From an uncultured Bacteroidota bacterium (GTDB lineage Bacteria > Bacteroidota > Bacteroidia > Chitinophagales > Chitinophagaceae), in the NCBI GenBank assembly GCA_903905065.1, contig CAIVEW010000028.1, forward strand, positions 1-49,992: DNA of 49,992 bases, read 5' to 3'. Shown in pieces: positions 26,176 through 35,751 of this stretch; the stretch's first letter is position 1, and every line of letters begins with the position of its first letter. The translations under genes and the position numbers were made by a program. The notes beneath the pieces are model-generated. The model was not told the DNA's origin. It was given only the letters and a program-made list of their open reading frames with translations, and made no database searches.

Positions 26176-27218
26176 TATCTCGGTATCTCCAGTTTCGCAA
26201 TGATCTCTTTTATAACGTCATCTGTTGTTGCTCCTTCCATCTCTCTTTCCGGGGTGAGGCCAATACGGTGACGAAGTACAGCAGGTGCGGCCTGCAGTAT
26301 ATCTTCCGGTATTACGAAGTTTCGGCCGCGCAATACGCTGTATGCTTTTGCTATTTGCAGTAATGCGATAGATGCGCGCGGCGAAGCGCCAAGATACAGC
26401 GAGCGGTTGTTGCGGGTTTCCCAAACTATTTTTGCAACGAATTCCAACAGTTTGGGCTCTATGTGCGTCTCGCGTACCTGCATGCGGGCATTGCTCAGTA
26501 TTTCCGGCGTTATGATCGCCTCCATGGTGTTGAGCAATTCCGTAATAGCCTGCTGGTTGTGCCGCTGCAATATTTTTATTTCTTCATCAAGGGTGGGGTA
26601 GCCCACTGTTATCTTCATCAGGAAGCGGTCCAGTTGCGCCTCCGGCAGGCGATAGGTGCCTTCATGCTCTATAGGGTTCTGAGTGGCGATCACCATAAAG
26701 GGCGATTGCATTTTGTGCGTAAGGCCGTCCACCGTCACCTGGCGTTCTTCCATTACTTCAAAGAGGGCGGCTTGTGTCTTCGCGGGCGCGCGGTTTATCT
26801 CGTCTATCAGCACAATGTTGCTGAATATAGGCCCGGCCTTGAATTGGAATGTGGAGGTCTGCGGGTTGAAAACGCTTGTCCCCAGCACATCGCTGGGCAT
26901 GAGGTCAGGGGTAAACTGTATCCTCGAAAAGCGGGTGCTGATGATCTTTGCAAGCAGCTTTGCCGTGAGTGTTTTCGCTACTCCAGGCACACCTTCAATG
27001 AGTATATGCCCGTCTGCCAGTAAGCCGGCCAGCAGTTGGTCTATCATCCCGTTCTGGCCCACGATCACCTGGTGGATGTGGTCCTGCACTTTTTCCACGA
27101 GCTGACTGAGCGCATTGGTGTCTTCGTGCGGAATGTTGTCCTGCGGCAAGTCTTCCTGCGGCACATCGCCTTGCGGTATGTCGTTTTGCGGTATGAGTTC
27201 CTGTTCTGAAGATTCCAT
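26175..27218 (-). CDS. MoxR-family AAA+ ATPase
   Basis: A 347-residue AAA+ ATPase. Walker A GVPGVAKT (residues 76-83), Walker B VLIDEINRAPAK, sensor 1 ATQNPIEHEGTYRLPEAQLDRF, and a C-terminal lid with ASPRASIALLQIAKAY. MoxR proteins act as chaperones for the partner encoded beside them. Residues 9-33 are an unusual extension of five imperfect pentapeptides: IPQND, IPQGD, VPQED, LPQDN, IPHED. The start codon overlaps the stop of the DUF4350 gene (TAATG), so the two are translationally coupled. Confidence 0.93.
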   Translation of the reverse strand: MESSEQELIPQNDIPQGDVPQEDLPQDNIPHEDTNALSQLVEKVQDHIHQVIVGQNGMIDQLLAGLLADGHILIEGVPGVAKTLTAKLLAKIISTRFSRIQFTPDLMPSDVLGTSVFNPQTSTFQFKAGPIFSNIVLIDEINRAPAKTQAALFEVMEERQVTVDGLTHKMQSPFMVIATQNPIEHEGTYRLPEAQLDRFLMKITVGYPTLDEEIKILQRHNQQAITELLNTMEAIITPEILSNARMQVRETHIEPKLLEFVAKIVWETRNNRSLYLGASPRASIALLQIAKAYSVLRGRNFVIPEDILQAAPAVLRHRIGLTPEREMEGATTDDVIKEIIAKLEIPR

Positions 27219-28486
27219 TATGTATGGTTGTTTTTATAAAATAGCTGAATGGTATTGTATAATTTGTAAAGATAAGGGTCATCTATTTTTACCGACCTTA
27301 ATCTTATTTCGTGAATCATTTCCAAGGTCTCGCGCACTGTTGCTTCAGTCTGCCCAGACTTTATAGTGAGTTGGTTGATGAAATTTTCATTCAGCAGGTT
27401 GGTATTGAGCAGGTAATGGGTCCGCACCCACTCCAGGAATTGCTGCACCATTTTATCCGCCAGGTTAGCATGGTTGCCTTTGTTATAGTACAGCCTGCCC
27501 ACCGTTTCTACAAATGAAACCGAATCATTTTTCAGCGGTGCTATTATAGGTATGATTCGCTGTTTTCTTTTTCCTTCAAAAAGTACATACATAAGCAACA
27601 GGAAGATGGCAAGCAACAGCGCCCACCGTGTGGCCGGGAATTTCCACAGGACGGACAGCCCCGATTTATTTGCGCTCCTTTTGTAATAGCTGTGTGTATA
27701 TATCTTGCTGATGTTCTTCGGCAATGTCTGCCATAGAGCGTTGAGGTAGTCCACATTGCCCGGCTGTAATAAAAAGTAGTTACTGAGCACTAATGGCGCA
27801 GCATGCAGCGTAAGGTGTCCGTCGCCAATGCGGTAACGCAGCATGTCCGGCATCTCATTGGCATAGCCAAGCGTGTCCGGCACATAGATGCGCATATCGT
27901 CATCGTTCTCATCGGACGAGTCTTCCCGGTTAGCAATATTAGCAGAGTCAATGTCAACCGTGAAAAAACCTTTAATGGAGCGGCCTTCATAGCCATATCT
28001 CCGGCCCGGTGTGCTTTCTATTCGCAGCACATCCGTATTGTGCAGGTCGGGCTGGGCATAGTAGAAGGTTGCCGGTACCTCATCTCCCGGTTCTTTATAG
28101 CAGGATAGGTCCTTTTCTATTTTTTCGTCGAGGGAACTGCAAAAGATCATCACCTCATTTCCGTTGTTCACAAATTGTTTCAGGTTTCTCCACTCTTCAT
28201 CAGACAGCTTAAAATCGAGGCCGCAAAATATGATCAGCGAGCGCCCGTCATCGTTGTGCTTCATCTTGCTGTCCATATGGTCGTAGCGAAATCCGGGAGA
28301 CAGTGGCTCAAGAACAGCCGTGGGAAAAGCGTACTTTATGGTACTTGCCGCGAGGTAAGCGCCATATGGGCGCTTGTCGGTAGAAGATAGTGTTACTTGC
28401 CACTTTATTCTTTCCCGTTCTTCCTTGTTCGAGCAACTGCATAATAGAAGCAGCAGGACGGTTATATATCGATAGCGCCTGTTCAT
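27218..28486 (-). CDS. DUF4350 membrane lipoprotein
   Basis: A 422-residue protein. An N-terminal signal with a Cys-rich end (LLLLLCSC) suggests a lipoprotein. A DUF4350-like domain follows (about 30-180, with SLIIFCGLDFKLSDEEWRNL and GNEVMIFCSSLD). One membrane helix (about 290-308, ALLLAIFLLLMYVLFEGKRKQR) precedes a cytoplasmic tail (about 310-420) with SFVETVGRLYYNKGNHANLADKM. This is the standard layout in Bacteroidota MoxR blocks. It overlaps both neighbours: 4 bases with the DUF4129 gene (ATGA) and 1 base with moxR. Confidence 0.82.
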   Translation of the reverse strand: MNRRYRYITVLLLLLCSCSNKEERERIKWQVTLSSTDKRPYGAYLAASTIKYAFPTAVLEPLSPGFRYDHMDSKMKHNDDGRSLIIFCGLDFKLSDEEWRNLKQFVNNGNEVMIFCSSLDEKIEKDLSCYKEPGDEVPATFYYAQPDLHNTDVLRIESTPGRRYGYEGRSIKGFFTVDIDSANIANREDSSDENDDDMRIYVPDTLGYANEMPDMLRYRIGDGHLTLHAAPLVLSNYFLLQPGNVDYLNALWQTLPKNISKIYTHSYYKRSANKSGLSVLWKFPATRWALLLAIFLLLMYVLFEGKRKQRIIPIIAPLKNDSVSFVETVGRLYYNKGNHANLADKMVQQFLEWVRTHYLLNTNLLNENFINQLTIKSGQTEATVRETLEMIHEIRLRSVKIDDPYLYKLYNTIQLFYKNNHT

Positions 28487-29175
28487 GAACCGAGTTGCTT
28501 TTTCAGGTTATTGAAAAGATCGCTGTATGCTTCGTATGCGGCGCGCGGTAAAGCAAAGTGCCCATACCATACATATTCGTACTGGCGGGACAATTGTTTG
28601 AAGGGTTGTTTGTAGCTGGTATCGCTTAACTCTGTGTAGTATTCATAGTTGGTTTTATCATTGCGGTACCGGATCAGTTCACGTTGCTGTAATATTTGCA
28701 GTAACCACATATACCGGTATCTCACCTCCAGGCGCAGATCGTTATTGGCAATCGCCTGCTGTAGCAATGTTTCCCAGTTGGTAGTAGCAATATCTTCTTC
28801 TTCATGTTGTGGCGGACCGCCTTCCTGCATCACTTTTTTGTTCTTGCCAAACATAAAGCTGCCGCTGCCGGTAACTATCTTGTAGACAACGAAGACCAGG
28901 GCGGCAATAATAATGATCCAAAACAGTACGCTGGCTGCTCTTAAAAATTCAAATAGTACCCGGAAAAGGCGGAGCAATAAGTTATCATGCGGCGGCTCTG
29001 GCGGCTTAACAATTTCTTTATCCTTCTGGTAGGTCAGTTCTTTGTCATTGGTCAGTTGCTGCCATTGGGCAGGGGTAATGGTTTCCGCAGCATACGTCCG
29101 AAGTCCAATATTCGGGCACACCAGGAATAACAAAAAGAATAAGGGTATGAGGAACTTTCTTGTGAACAGGTACAT
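28483..29175 (-). CDS. DUF4129 domain-containing membrane protein
   Basis: A 230-residue protein: signal/first helix (about 8-28), a second helix (about 92-115, FWIIIIAALVFVVYKIV), then a cytoplasmic DUF4129 domain (about 135-228) with IANNDLRLEVRYRYMWLLQIL, WLLQ-L--RELI, TNYEYYTEL and QYEYVWYGHFAL. In MoxR blocks such proteins are predicted membrane partners of the DUF58/MoxR complex. It starts 15 bases after the SpoIIM-like gene stop. Confidence 0.82.
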   Translation of the reverse strand: MYLFTRKFLIPLFFLLFLVCPNIGLRTYAAETITPAQWQQLTNDKELTYQKDKEIVKPPEPPHDNLLLRLFRVLFEFLRAASVLFWIIIIAALVFVVYKIVTGSGSFMFGKNKKVMQEGGPPQHEEEDIATTNWETLLQQAIANNDLRLEVRYRYMWLLQILQQRELIRYRNDKTNYEYYTELSDTSYKQPFKQLSRQYEYVWYGHFALPRAAYEAYSDLFNNLKKQLGS

Positions 29176-29190
29176 GACCTTCTTTCTGTT

Positions 29191-30165
29191 TTAGTTTATG
29201 CCTTTTTCGCTGTTTACCATGTCCATATTCATGCGCTTGCTCACTCTTATAGGATAGATTACAAAGTACCAGGTAATAAAACTCGCCGACGAGAGTAGTA
29301 TAGTAAGGCTAAGCCACAGCGGCATACCGGTATGTCGGGTAACAAATCCTTCAAAGAAAGCGGCGACAATAAATACAGGCACAAGGCTTACAATTATTTT
29401 CACACTGTCTTTCGCTGCAGACTTTAACGATTGCCCGCGGGTATAAGTGCCAGGGAAAAGCAGGGAATTACCGATCGTGAGCCCCGCAAAACCTGCTATC
29501 ACTATCGCGGAGAGCTCCAGTGTACCATGTATCATGATCACCAGCAGGGACTTAAAGCCCATATCGTGGTGGAAGAACATGAACTCGAATACGCCTACCA
29601 TCAGGCCATTGGTAAATAAGAAATACAATGTGCCTACTCCCGCAAAGAGGCCCATGGAATAAACTATAAAAGCCACCTTGATATTATTAAAGGCGATGTA
29701 CAGAAACATAGACAGTTCGTTTCCGCGTTTATACACACCAAAGGGGTCTCCGGTGGCGATGTTGCGCTCGGTCATATCCACATATTCATCACCCAGCACT
29801 GACCTCACAAATGTAGGGTCGTTATAAGCCGAGAAGACACCGATGGCTACAAATGCAAAAAAAAACAGGAATGTGAACAAAAGCAGCTTATGACGTTTTC
29901 TTATTACGAGCGGTAATTCTGTTGTCCAAAACGTGACAAGCCTGTGCTTCTTTTCTTTTTTGTTTTTGTAGATCGAGAGATAAATATTAGCAGCAAGGCC
30001 ATTGATGTAACGGGATGTATTGCCGTATGGAAAGAATGTCTTTGCATAAGAAAGATCATCAACCAGGTAAGTAAATCTTTTTGCCACTTCGTCGGGGTCT
30101 TCGGTAGGTTGCTGGTAATTCTCCCAGCGCTCAATATTCTGTTTAATAAATTGGCCTTCGCGCAT
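29191..30165 (-). CDS. stage II sporulation protein M-like membrane protein
   Basis: A 324-residue membrane protein with the SpoIIM domain from about residue 95 on: five or six hydrophobic segments, with MGLFAGVGTLYFLFTNGLMVGVFEFMF and the signature HGTLELSAIVIAGFAGLTIG. A soluble N-terminus (1-90) carries FIKQNIERWENYQ. Despite the name, the family is common in non-sporulating bacteria beside MoxR genes. It heads the five-gene block on the minus strand. The RDD-family gene that often accompanies the block is absent; the divergent neighbour is prfB. Confidence 0.85.
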   Translation of the reverse strand: MREGQFIKQNIERWENYQQPTEDPDEVAKRFTYLVDDLSYAKTFFPYGNTSRYINGLAANIYLSIYKNKKEKKHRLVTFWTTELPLVIRKRHKLLLFTFLFFFAFVAIGVFSAYNDPTFVRSVLGDEYVDMTERNIATGDPFGVYKRGNELSMFLYIAFNNIKVAFIVYSMGLFAGVGTLYFLFTNGLMVGVFEFMFFHHDMGFKSLLVIMIHGTLELSAIVIAGFAGLTIGNSLLFPGTYTRGQSLKSAAKDSVKIIVSLVPVFIVAAFFEGFVTRHTGMPLWLSLTILLSSASFITWYFVIYPIRVSKRMNMDMVNSEKGIN

Positions 30166-30190
30166 ATAGGTTCAAAGAAATAAAGATAAA

Positions 30191-30220
30191 TTAAAAACCC
30201 CAAACCCCTAAAAGGGCTTG
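30191..30220. repeat. palindromic repeat near the SpoIIM-like start
   Basis: AAAACCCCAAACCCC followed by TAAAAGGGCTTG on the plus strand: the start-side repeat unit facing the SpoIIM-like gene. It forms an inverted pair with 30243-30268 around a 22-base centre. Confidence 0.65.
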
Positions 30221-30242
30221 TTCGCAATTTTGATTGGGTTTA

Positions 30243-30268
30243 ATAAAGCCCGTTTAGGGGTTTGGAGT
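30243..30268. repeat. palindromic repeat near the prfB start
   Basis: AAAGCCCGTTTAGGGG followed by TTTGGAGT. It ends 23 bases before the prfB ATG and pairs with the copy at 30191-30220, which could fold into one long hairpin. Confidence 0.65.
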
Positions 30269-30277
30269 CTCATTTCT

Positions 30278-30286
30278 TACCTTTGC
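30278..30286 (+). promoter_or_regulatory. -7-like box of prfB, nearly leaderless
   Basis: TACCTTTGC, a full match, 5 bases before the ATG at 30292. It lies 9 bases beyond the repeat element, so any -33 element would fall inside the repeat. Confidence 0.5.
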
Positions 30287-30291
30287 GCGCT

Positions 30292-31383
30292 ATGACACAG
30301 GAAAACCTGAAAGAGATGCGGGAGCGCATAACGCATCTGCATCGTTTTTTACTTGTTGATGATAAACTCGCTAAACTGGAGAACGACCGGCAACTGACGC
30401 TTTCGCCGGGTTTCTGGGATGACAATACAAGGGCTACCGCTATACTGAAGGAAATAAAAATTGACAAATACTGGACTGAATTTTTCGAACAGGTAAAGTC
30501 ATCGGTTGAAGATTTTGCTATACTGCATGATTTCTGGAAGGAAGGAGAGGCCAGCGAAGAAGAAGTGAAAGAGGCGTATGATAAGGCCATCAGAGAACTG
30601 GACGAACTGGAATTCAAATCAACGCTTAATGCGCCTGAGGATGAGATGCCGGGTATGCTGGTGATAAACAGTGGCGCAGGTGGCACTGAGAGCCAGGACT
30701 GGGCCGAAATGCTGATGCGTATGTATCGCATGTATGGTGAAAAACAAGGCTGGAAGGTAAGTGAAGTGGATGTGCAATATGGCGATGGAGCGGGTATCAA
30801 ACAAGCAACGTTGGAATTTGATGGCCCGTTTGCCTATGGATTGCTGAAGGCAGAGAGTGGTGTTCACCGACTGGTACGTATTTCTCCGTTCGATTCCAAT
30901 GCCCGCAGGCATACCTCTTTTGCGTCTGTGTTTGTTTATCCGCTGATTGACGATACCATAGATATACAGGTGAGTCCGGCGGATGTGGAATGGGCGTTCT
31001 TTCGTTCAGGTGGATCTGGCGGGCAGAATGTGAACAAGGTAGAAACGGCAGTGCGGCTGAAGCATATACCCAGCGGTATTATAGTAGAATGCCAGATAGC
31101 GAGAACGCAGGGGGAGAACCGCGAAAAGGCGATGACCATGCTAAAAAGCCGGCTGTATGAAGAAGAGCTGCGCACGCGCCAGGAAGTGCTGAATGCCAGC
31201 AACTCTAGTAAGAAGAAGATAGAGTGGGGGTCGCAAATAAGATCATATGTGTTCCATCCATACAAAATGATCAAGGACCACCGTACCGATTATGAAGTGG
31301 GTAATGTGCAACCCGTGATGGACGGCGAATTGGATGATTTTATTAAGGCATACCTTATGATGGTGAACGCACCGGAAGATTAA
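30292..31383 (+). CDS. prfB: peptide chain release factor 2
   Basis: A 363-residue release factor for UGA/UAA stops. The SPF tripeptide (Ser198-Pro-Phe200) that reads the stop codon and the GGQ motif (243-245) that triggers peptide release are both present. The whole protein is in one frame: the region of the usual CTT TGA frameshift site reads TTA CTT GTT GAT, without an in-frame stop, so autoregulation by frameshifting is absent. The ATG at 30292 gives an N-terminus aligning with other RF2 proteins; a TTG at 30262 inside the repeat is rejected. Confidence 0.95.
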   Translation: MTQENLKEMRERITHLHRFLLVDDKLAKLENDRQLTLSPGFWDDNTRATAILKEIKIDKYWTEFFEQVKSSVEDFAILHDFWKEGEASEEEVKEAYDKAIRELDELEFKSTLNAPEDEMPGMLVINSGAGGTESQDWAEMLMRMYRMYGEKQGWKVSEVDVQYGDGAGIKQATLEFDGPFAYGLLKAESGVHRLVRISPFDSNARRHTSFASVFVYPLIDDTIDIQVSPADVEWAFFRSGGSGGQNVNKVETAVRLKHIPSGIIVECQIARTQGENREKAMTMLKSRLYEEELRTRQEVLNASNSSKKKIEWGSQIRSYVFHPYKMIKDHRTDYEVGNVQPVMDGELDDFIKAYLMMVNAPED

Positions 31384-31414
31384 ATAGAGAAACGAGGCCC
31401 TTTGGGGCGGAGGC

Positions 31415-33178
31415 ATGACTACGAAAAAGAAAGTTTTCGATTTTAAGCTGCTGCGGCGTATTTTTTCTTTTACGTCGCCGTATAAGGGCACATTATACCT
31501 GGCGATGTCCCTGGCAGTCGTGCTGGCGATTATTTCGCCGCTGCGGCCGTTCCTTATGCAGCGCTCTGTGGATGTGTACGTGGCCACTAAAGATCTGCGA
31601 GGCCTCATGCGGCTGGGAGTGGAAATACTGGGCATACTTCTTTTGGAAAGTGTGCTGCGCTTCTGGTTTACGTACCGCACCAACTGGCTGGGGCAAACAG
31701 TGGTGAACGACCTTCGCAATACCGTCTTCAAAAAGATACTCTTCCAGGATATTGGTTATTATGACCACATGCCTATTGGCACCCTGACCACGCGCACGAT
31801 CAATGACATTGAGGCTATTAACGATGTGTTTTCAGAAGGTATCATATCTATTGTGGCGGACATACTTACCATTATCGCCATTATGGTGGTGATGACCATT
31901 ACCGACTGGCGGCTAACCCTGGCTTGTCTCGCCACTTTCCCTTTACTTATTATTGCCACCTGGTGGTTTAAAGAAGCGGTTAACAAATCTTTCCAACGGG
32001 TAAGAAACGCGGTAGCTGCGCTTAATGCTTATGTACAGGAGCATCTTACAGGGATGTATATCGTACAGGCTTTTGCCGCCGAAGAGCGGGAGTCCGGAAA
32101 ATTTAACGAGATCAACAAAGAACATCGTGACGCCAATATTAAGGGCATATTTGCCTACTCAGTTTTCTTCCCGATAGTGGAAATAGTGCTGGCGTGCTCA
32201 CTGGGTTTGCTGGTGTGGTATGGGGTTACACGCATCCTGCATTACCAGTGCTCTATCGGTGTTATTATTTCCTTCTACATGTATCTCAACCTGTTGTTCC
32301 GCCCATTGAGGATGATGGCTGATAAGTTCAATGTACTACAGATGGGTATCATAGCAGCCGACCGGGTTTTTACGGTCCTGGATAGCGATGAGTTTCTTGC
32401 AAATAACGGGGCGCTGAAAGCAGCGCAAATAAAAGGCAGTGTGGAGTTCAAAGATGTTCGATTTAGTTACAAGGCGGGGAACCCTGTATTGAAGGGGATA
32501 TCTTTTAAACTGGATGCCGGTAAAACACTAGCTGTAGTGGGGCATACAGGTGCCGGCAAAACATCGCTGATCAGTATTCTCAACAGGCTGTATGAGATCG
32601 AGAGCGGCGAGATATTGATTGACGGCCACGATTTGCACGATTATGATATTTACAGCCTGCGTAGTCATATTGGTATAGTGCTGCAGGATGTGTTCCTGTT
32701 TTCCGGCACCATTGCCGATAATATCACGCTTCGTAACCCGGACATACCCCGCGCCAACGTAGAAGCAGTATCTAAAATGCTGGGCATACATGATTTTATC
32801 ATGCGCCTGCCCGGTGGCTATGATTTTGATGTTATGGAGCGCGGCAATACGTTGTCTCAGGGCCAGCGGCAACTGCTGTCGTTTGCACGGGCACTGCTTT
32901 ATAATCCCCGTATCCTTATACTGGATGAAGCAACATCGTCAGTGGATAGCGAAAGTGAGCAGTTGATACAGTATGCTATAGATACGCTTATCAAAGGCCG
33001 TACTTCCATTGTCATTGCGCACAGGCTGTCCACTATCCGGAAAGCGAATGAGATCATTGTAATGGATCACGGAGAGATCATAGAGCGTGGTAATCATCAG
33101 TCACTTATAGAAGACAAGGGCGCGTATTACAACTTATACACTGCGGTGGAGCAAATGAAAGAAAAGGAGGTTTTGTAG
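31415..33178 (+). CDS. ABC transporter, fused permease and ATPase (MsbA-like)
   Basis: A 587-residue half-transporter: six-helix transmembrane domain (about 20-315) then ATPase domain (about 345-580). Walker A GHTGAGKT with Lys382, signature LSQGQRQLLSFARALL, Walker B LILDEATSSVD, and the H-loop IAHRLSTI are intact. The class exports lipids, peptides or drugs; MsbA-type lipid A flipping cannot be separated from other exporters by sequence alone. A purine-rich GGGGCGGAGG lies just before the ATG, one of the few Shine-Dalgarno-like sites here. It starts 31 bases after prfB and is likely co-transcribed. Confidence 0.92.
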   Translation: MTTKKKVFDFKLLRRIFSFTSPYKGTLYLAMSLAVVLAIISPLRPFLMQRSVDVYVATKDLRGLMRLGVEILGILLLESVLRFWFTYRTNWLGQTVVNDLRNTVFKKILFQDIGYYDHMPIGTLTTRTINDIEAINDVFSEGIISIVADILTIIAIMVVMTITDWRLTLACLATFPLLIIATWWFKEAVNKSFQRVRNAVAALNAYVQEHLTGMYIVQAFAAEERESGKFNEINKEHRDANIKGIFAYSVFFPIVEIVLACSLGLLVWYGVTRILHYQCSIGVIISFYMYLNLLFRPLRMMADKFNVLQMGIIAADRVFTVLDSDEFLANNGALKAAQIKGSVEFKDVRFSYKAGNPVLKGISFKLDAGKTLAVVGHTGAGKTSLISILNRLYEIESGEILIDGHDLHDYDIYSLRSHIGIVLQDVFLFSGTIADNITLRNPDIPRANVEAVSKMLGIHDFIMRLPGGYDFDVMERGNTLSQGQRQLLSFARALLYNPRILILDEATSSVDSESEQLIQYAIDTLIKGRTSIVIAHRLSTIRKANEIIVMDHGEIIERGNHQSLIEDKGAYYNLYTAVEQMKEKEVL

Positions 33179-33214
33179 GAATTGGTTTGATCGCATCTCC
33201 GGTCGGAATGTCCG

Positions 33215-34458
33215 TTAGACCGTTTTTTCTTTTAGTTTCCTTTTTACCATTGCACTTACCCGGTATAAAAGGAAAACACCCACCATCGATATACTTACCA
33301 TTACATAGCCAAGGGTAGGGTAATGTTCCAGCGGGCTGAATTTGTCTTTTTGCACCACGATCATTCCTGCGACAGCGGCGGCAATGCCACCCGCTATTTG
33401 CTGCAAGGAGGAATTAACACTCATAAATGCGCCACGATCCTGCATATCCGGTATTCCTGTAACTAATGCAGTTGACGGAACCATGCGGCTCATGATGCCG
33501 ATCATCATGAGTATGTTGAGGATTATGACCAACCAAAACGGCGTTACCGAAAGGTGGGTATATATGATTACCATGATCATCATCCATAAGGAAGCTATGG
33601 CAAACAGTTTGAACTTATCTACTTTGTCACTGAGTTTCCCTACCAGCGGCATAATAATAAGCGAGCTGCAGCCCGATACCATGAATAAGGTGGGCAGTTG
33701 ACCCTGGGTAATATGTAGATTGTTTATCGAAAATGCGCTGCTGAAGGGCATCATCATGAACCCACCGATAGATTGTAGTGCTGTCGCAGTGAAAGCTACC
33801 CGGTAATCTTTTTTCGCTACGGTATGCAGCAGATGGCTCAACACATTACGGTCTCCCTGCAGCGCCAGGTGCTTGGTTACGGGTTGTAATTTCAACATGA
33901 TCAGGATCGCAACAATGCTGGCAACGATAGCCACCATGATAAAAGGTGATTGCCAGCCCCACACATTGGCAATATACAAACTGATGGGAATGCCCAATAC
34001 TGGCTGGCGCCAAATCCCATTTGTATAAAACCCATTACCCTCCCTCGATGATGTATGTCGAACAAGTCGGTGATTATAGCCATAGAAATGGAACCAATGA
34101 CTCCGCCAAATAAGCCGGTGATGATACGGGCGGCTATGAGCAGCGGGTATGTGTTCGCAAGGCTGCAGAATACGGTGCCCATTATGAAACCTATATAGAA
34201 AAACAACAGCAGCTTTTTTCGGTCGAAACGATCGGCGAAGCCTGCGGTGAGCAACCCGGAAATACCCGCGCTGAACGCATAAGCAGACACTGCCAGCCCA
34301 AACTGCGCAGGCTTAAGCGTTAATGATTTCATAAGCATGTCTCCCAGCGGGGACATCACCATAAAATCAAGGATCACGGAAAATTGGGTTATCGCGAGTA
34401 TGAATATGACAAACTTTTGATAGGAGGTGAATGGGATCCTGGTTGATTCTTTTTTCAT
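33215..34458 (-). pseudogene. MFS transporter disrupted by a -1 frameshift
   Basis: Together the two frames encode one 12-helix major facilitator protein of about 414 residues. The N-terminal part (from the ATG at 34458) carries FADRFDRKKLLLFF, the loop between helices 2 and 3, and runs to GFGASQ. The C-terminal part resumes as LGIPISLYIANVWGW in another frame. One base appears lost near 34000: inserting a C between 34000 and 34001 (plus strand) restores CAG GTA TTG, giving the expected SQVLGIP. All other positions look intact, so the loss is recent or a sequencing error. A TACTTTTGC box on the minus strand (34476-34484) lies upstream. Likely a drug or sugar efflux protein. Confidence 0.85.
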
Positions 34459-34475
34459 GTATGGAATTAAGGGTA

Positions 34476-34484
34476 GCAAAAGTA
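34476..34484 (-). promoter_or_regulatory. -7-like box of the MFS gene
   Basis: On the minus strand this reads TACTTTTGC, a full consensus match, 17 bases before the ATG at 34458. Confidence 0.45.
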
Positions 34485-34626
34485 ATCTGTTGTAGGGAAT
34501 ATTTTTATTATTTATTTATAAACATTGTGCAATATTTCTCCGGAGAAGACCGTTCGCCAACCGTGTTGTACATCGCAGGCATAAACCGGTGAATACCTTA
34601 CTGAAAACAGCTAAATTGTGGCCGGA

Positions 34627-35751
34627 ATGAAGGTGGCATTCGTACAGGATTGGTTTAATGCTAATGGCGGCGCGGAAAAAGTAGCCGGCAGCATACTTGA
34701 TATTTATGATAAAGAGGATGTTACCATTTACGCCTTATTTAACCGTTTTTCGCCTGCAGCGAGAAAAGAAATATTGAATGACCGGCCAGTAAGAACCTCT
34801 GTCTTACAATATGTACCGTTTATTTCAAAAGTATACCGTTATTTTTTGCCGGTAATGCCCTGGCTCATGAAGCGCTTCAACTTACAGGGCTACGACCTTA
34901 TCCTCTCCACTTCCCATGCCGTCGCCAAAGGCTTTCGTAGTGATCCCGCGACACTTAACATCTGTTATTGCCACACACCGCTGCGCCCAATATGGGATAT
35001 GTATGACGATTATGCAGCGGCACATTCACTCGGGGGATCAGGCTTGTATAAGCGTGTTGTAGGCTGGCTGCGCCGCTGGGATGTGCGATCTGCTAGTCAT
35101 GTTCATTACTTCATAGCCAATTCAAAGCATATACAGTGCCGTATAGCCAGTAGTTATGGCAGGGAATCAGTAGTCATATATCCACCGGTACGCACGGGTA
35201 AGTTTCTGTTGAGCGAGGCTCCGCGAAAGGATTACTATCTGTGCATGGGCCGGTTCGTTCCGTATAAAAAGATAGATATGGTCATCAGGGCGTTTCAGCA
35301 AATGCCCGATAAGGAGTTGGTGCTTATAGGGGAGGGCTGGGGCACAAAAGAGTTTAGTAAAATGCTCGATGGATTTGCGAATATCAAGTGGCTGGGCTAC
35401 CAAAATGACGAATCGATGATGAAGTATATACAGGAAGCAAAAGCCTGTATCTTCGCTGCAAAGGAAGACTTTGGTATCATGTGTGTGGAAGCGCAGGCGT
35501 GCGGCACCCCGGTGCTGGCCCTCGATTATGGCGGATACCGGGAAACAGTAATAGATGGCAAGAGCGGGTACCTGTTCCCTGAACAAACGGAGGGAAGCGT
35601 TATAGAAGCCATAAATAAATTTGAACGGCGGCCGTTATGTGACCACGCCCTGATTCGCGAGAACGCACTGCGTTTTTCTGAGGAGCGGTTCAATCGTGAG
35701 TATTCGGATTTTGTATCACGGGCAATGAATGAATTTTACAAAAACAAATGA
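34627..35751 (+). CDS. family 4 glycosyltransferase
   Basis: A 374-residue GT-B enzyme. The acceptor domain begins KVAFVQDWFNANGGAEKV (the GGAEKV loop typical of WbaZ-like mannosyltransferases). The donor domain holds YYLCMGRFVPYKKIDMVIRAF, LVLIGEGWG, FAAKEDFGIMCVEAQACGTPVLAL with the E-x7-E motif, and YGGYRETV. It probably adds a hexose to a lipid-linked oligosaccharide. The chosen ATG is three codons after an unlikely GTG. Its stop overlaps the start of the O-antigen ligase gene by 4 bases (ATGA), so both are made together. Confidence 0.88.
   Translation: MKVAFVQDWFNANGGAEKVAGSILDIYDKEDVTIYALFNRFSPAARKEILNDRPVRTSVLQYVPFISKVYRYFLPVMPWLMKRFNLQGYDLILSTSHAVAKGFRSDPATLNICYCHTPLRPIWDMYDDYAAAHSLGGSGLYKRVVGWLRRWDVRSASHVHYFIANSKHIQCRIASSYGRESVVIYPPVRTGKFLLSEAPRKDYYLCMGRFVPYKKIDMVIRAFQQMPDKELVLIGEGWGTKEFSKMLDGFANIKWLGYQNDESMMKYIQEAKACIFAAKEDFGIMCVEAQACGTPVLALDYGGYRETVIDGKSGYLFPEQTEGSVIEAINKFERRPLCDHALIRENALRFSEERFNREYSDFVSRAMNEFYKNK

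Noticed and set aside
30262..30291. Upstream TTG start of prfB
   Set aside because: It would translate part of the repeat and the promoter-like box; the ATG at 30292 matches RF2 proteins.
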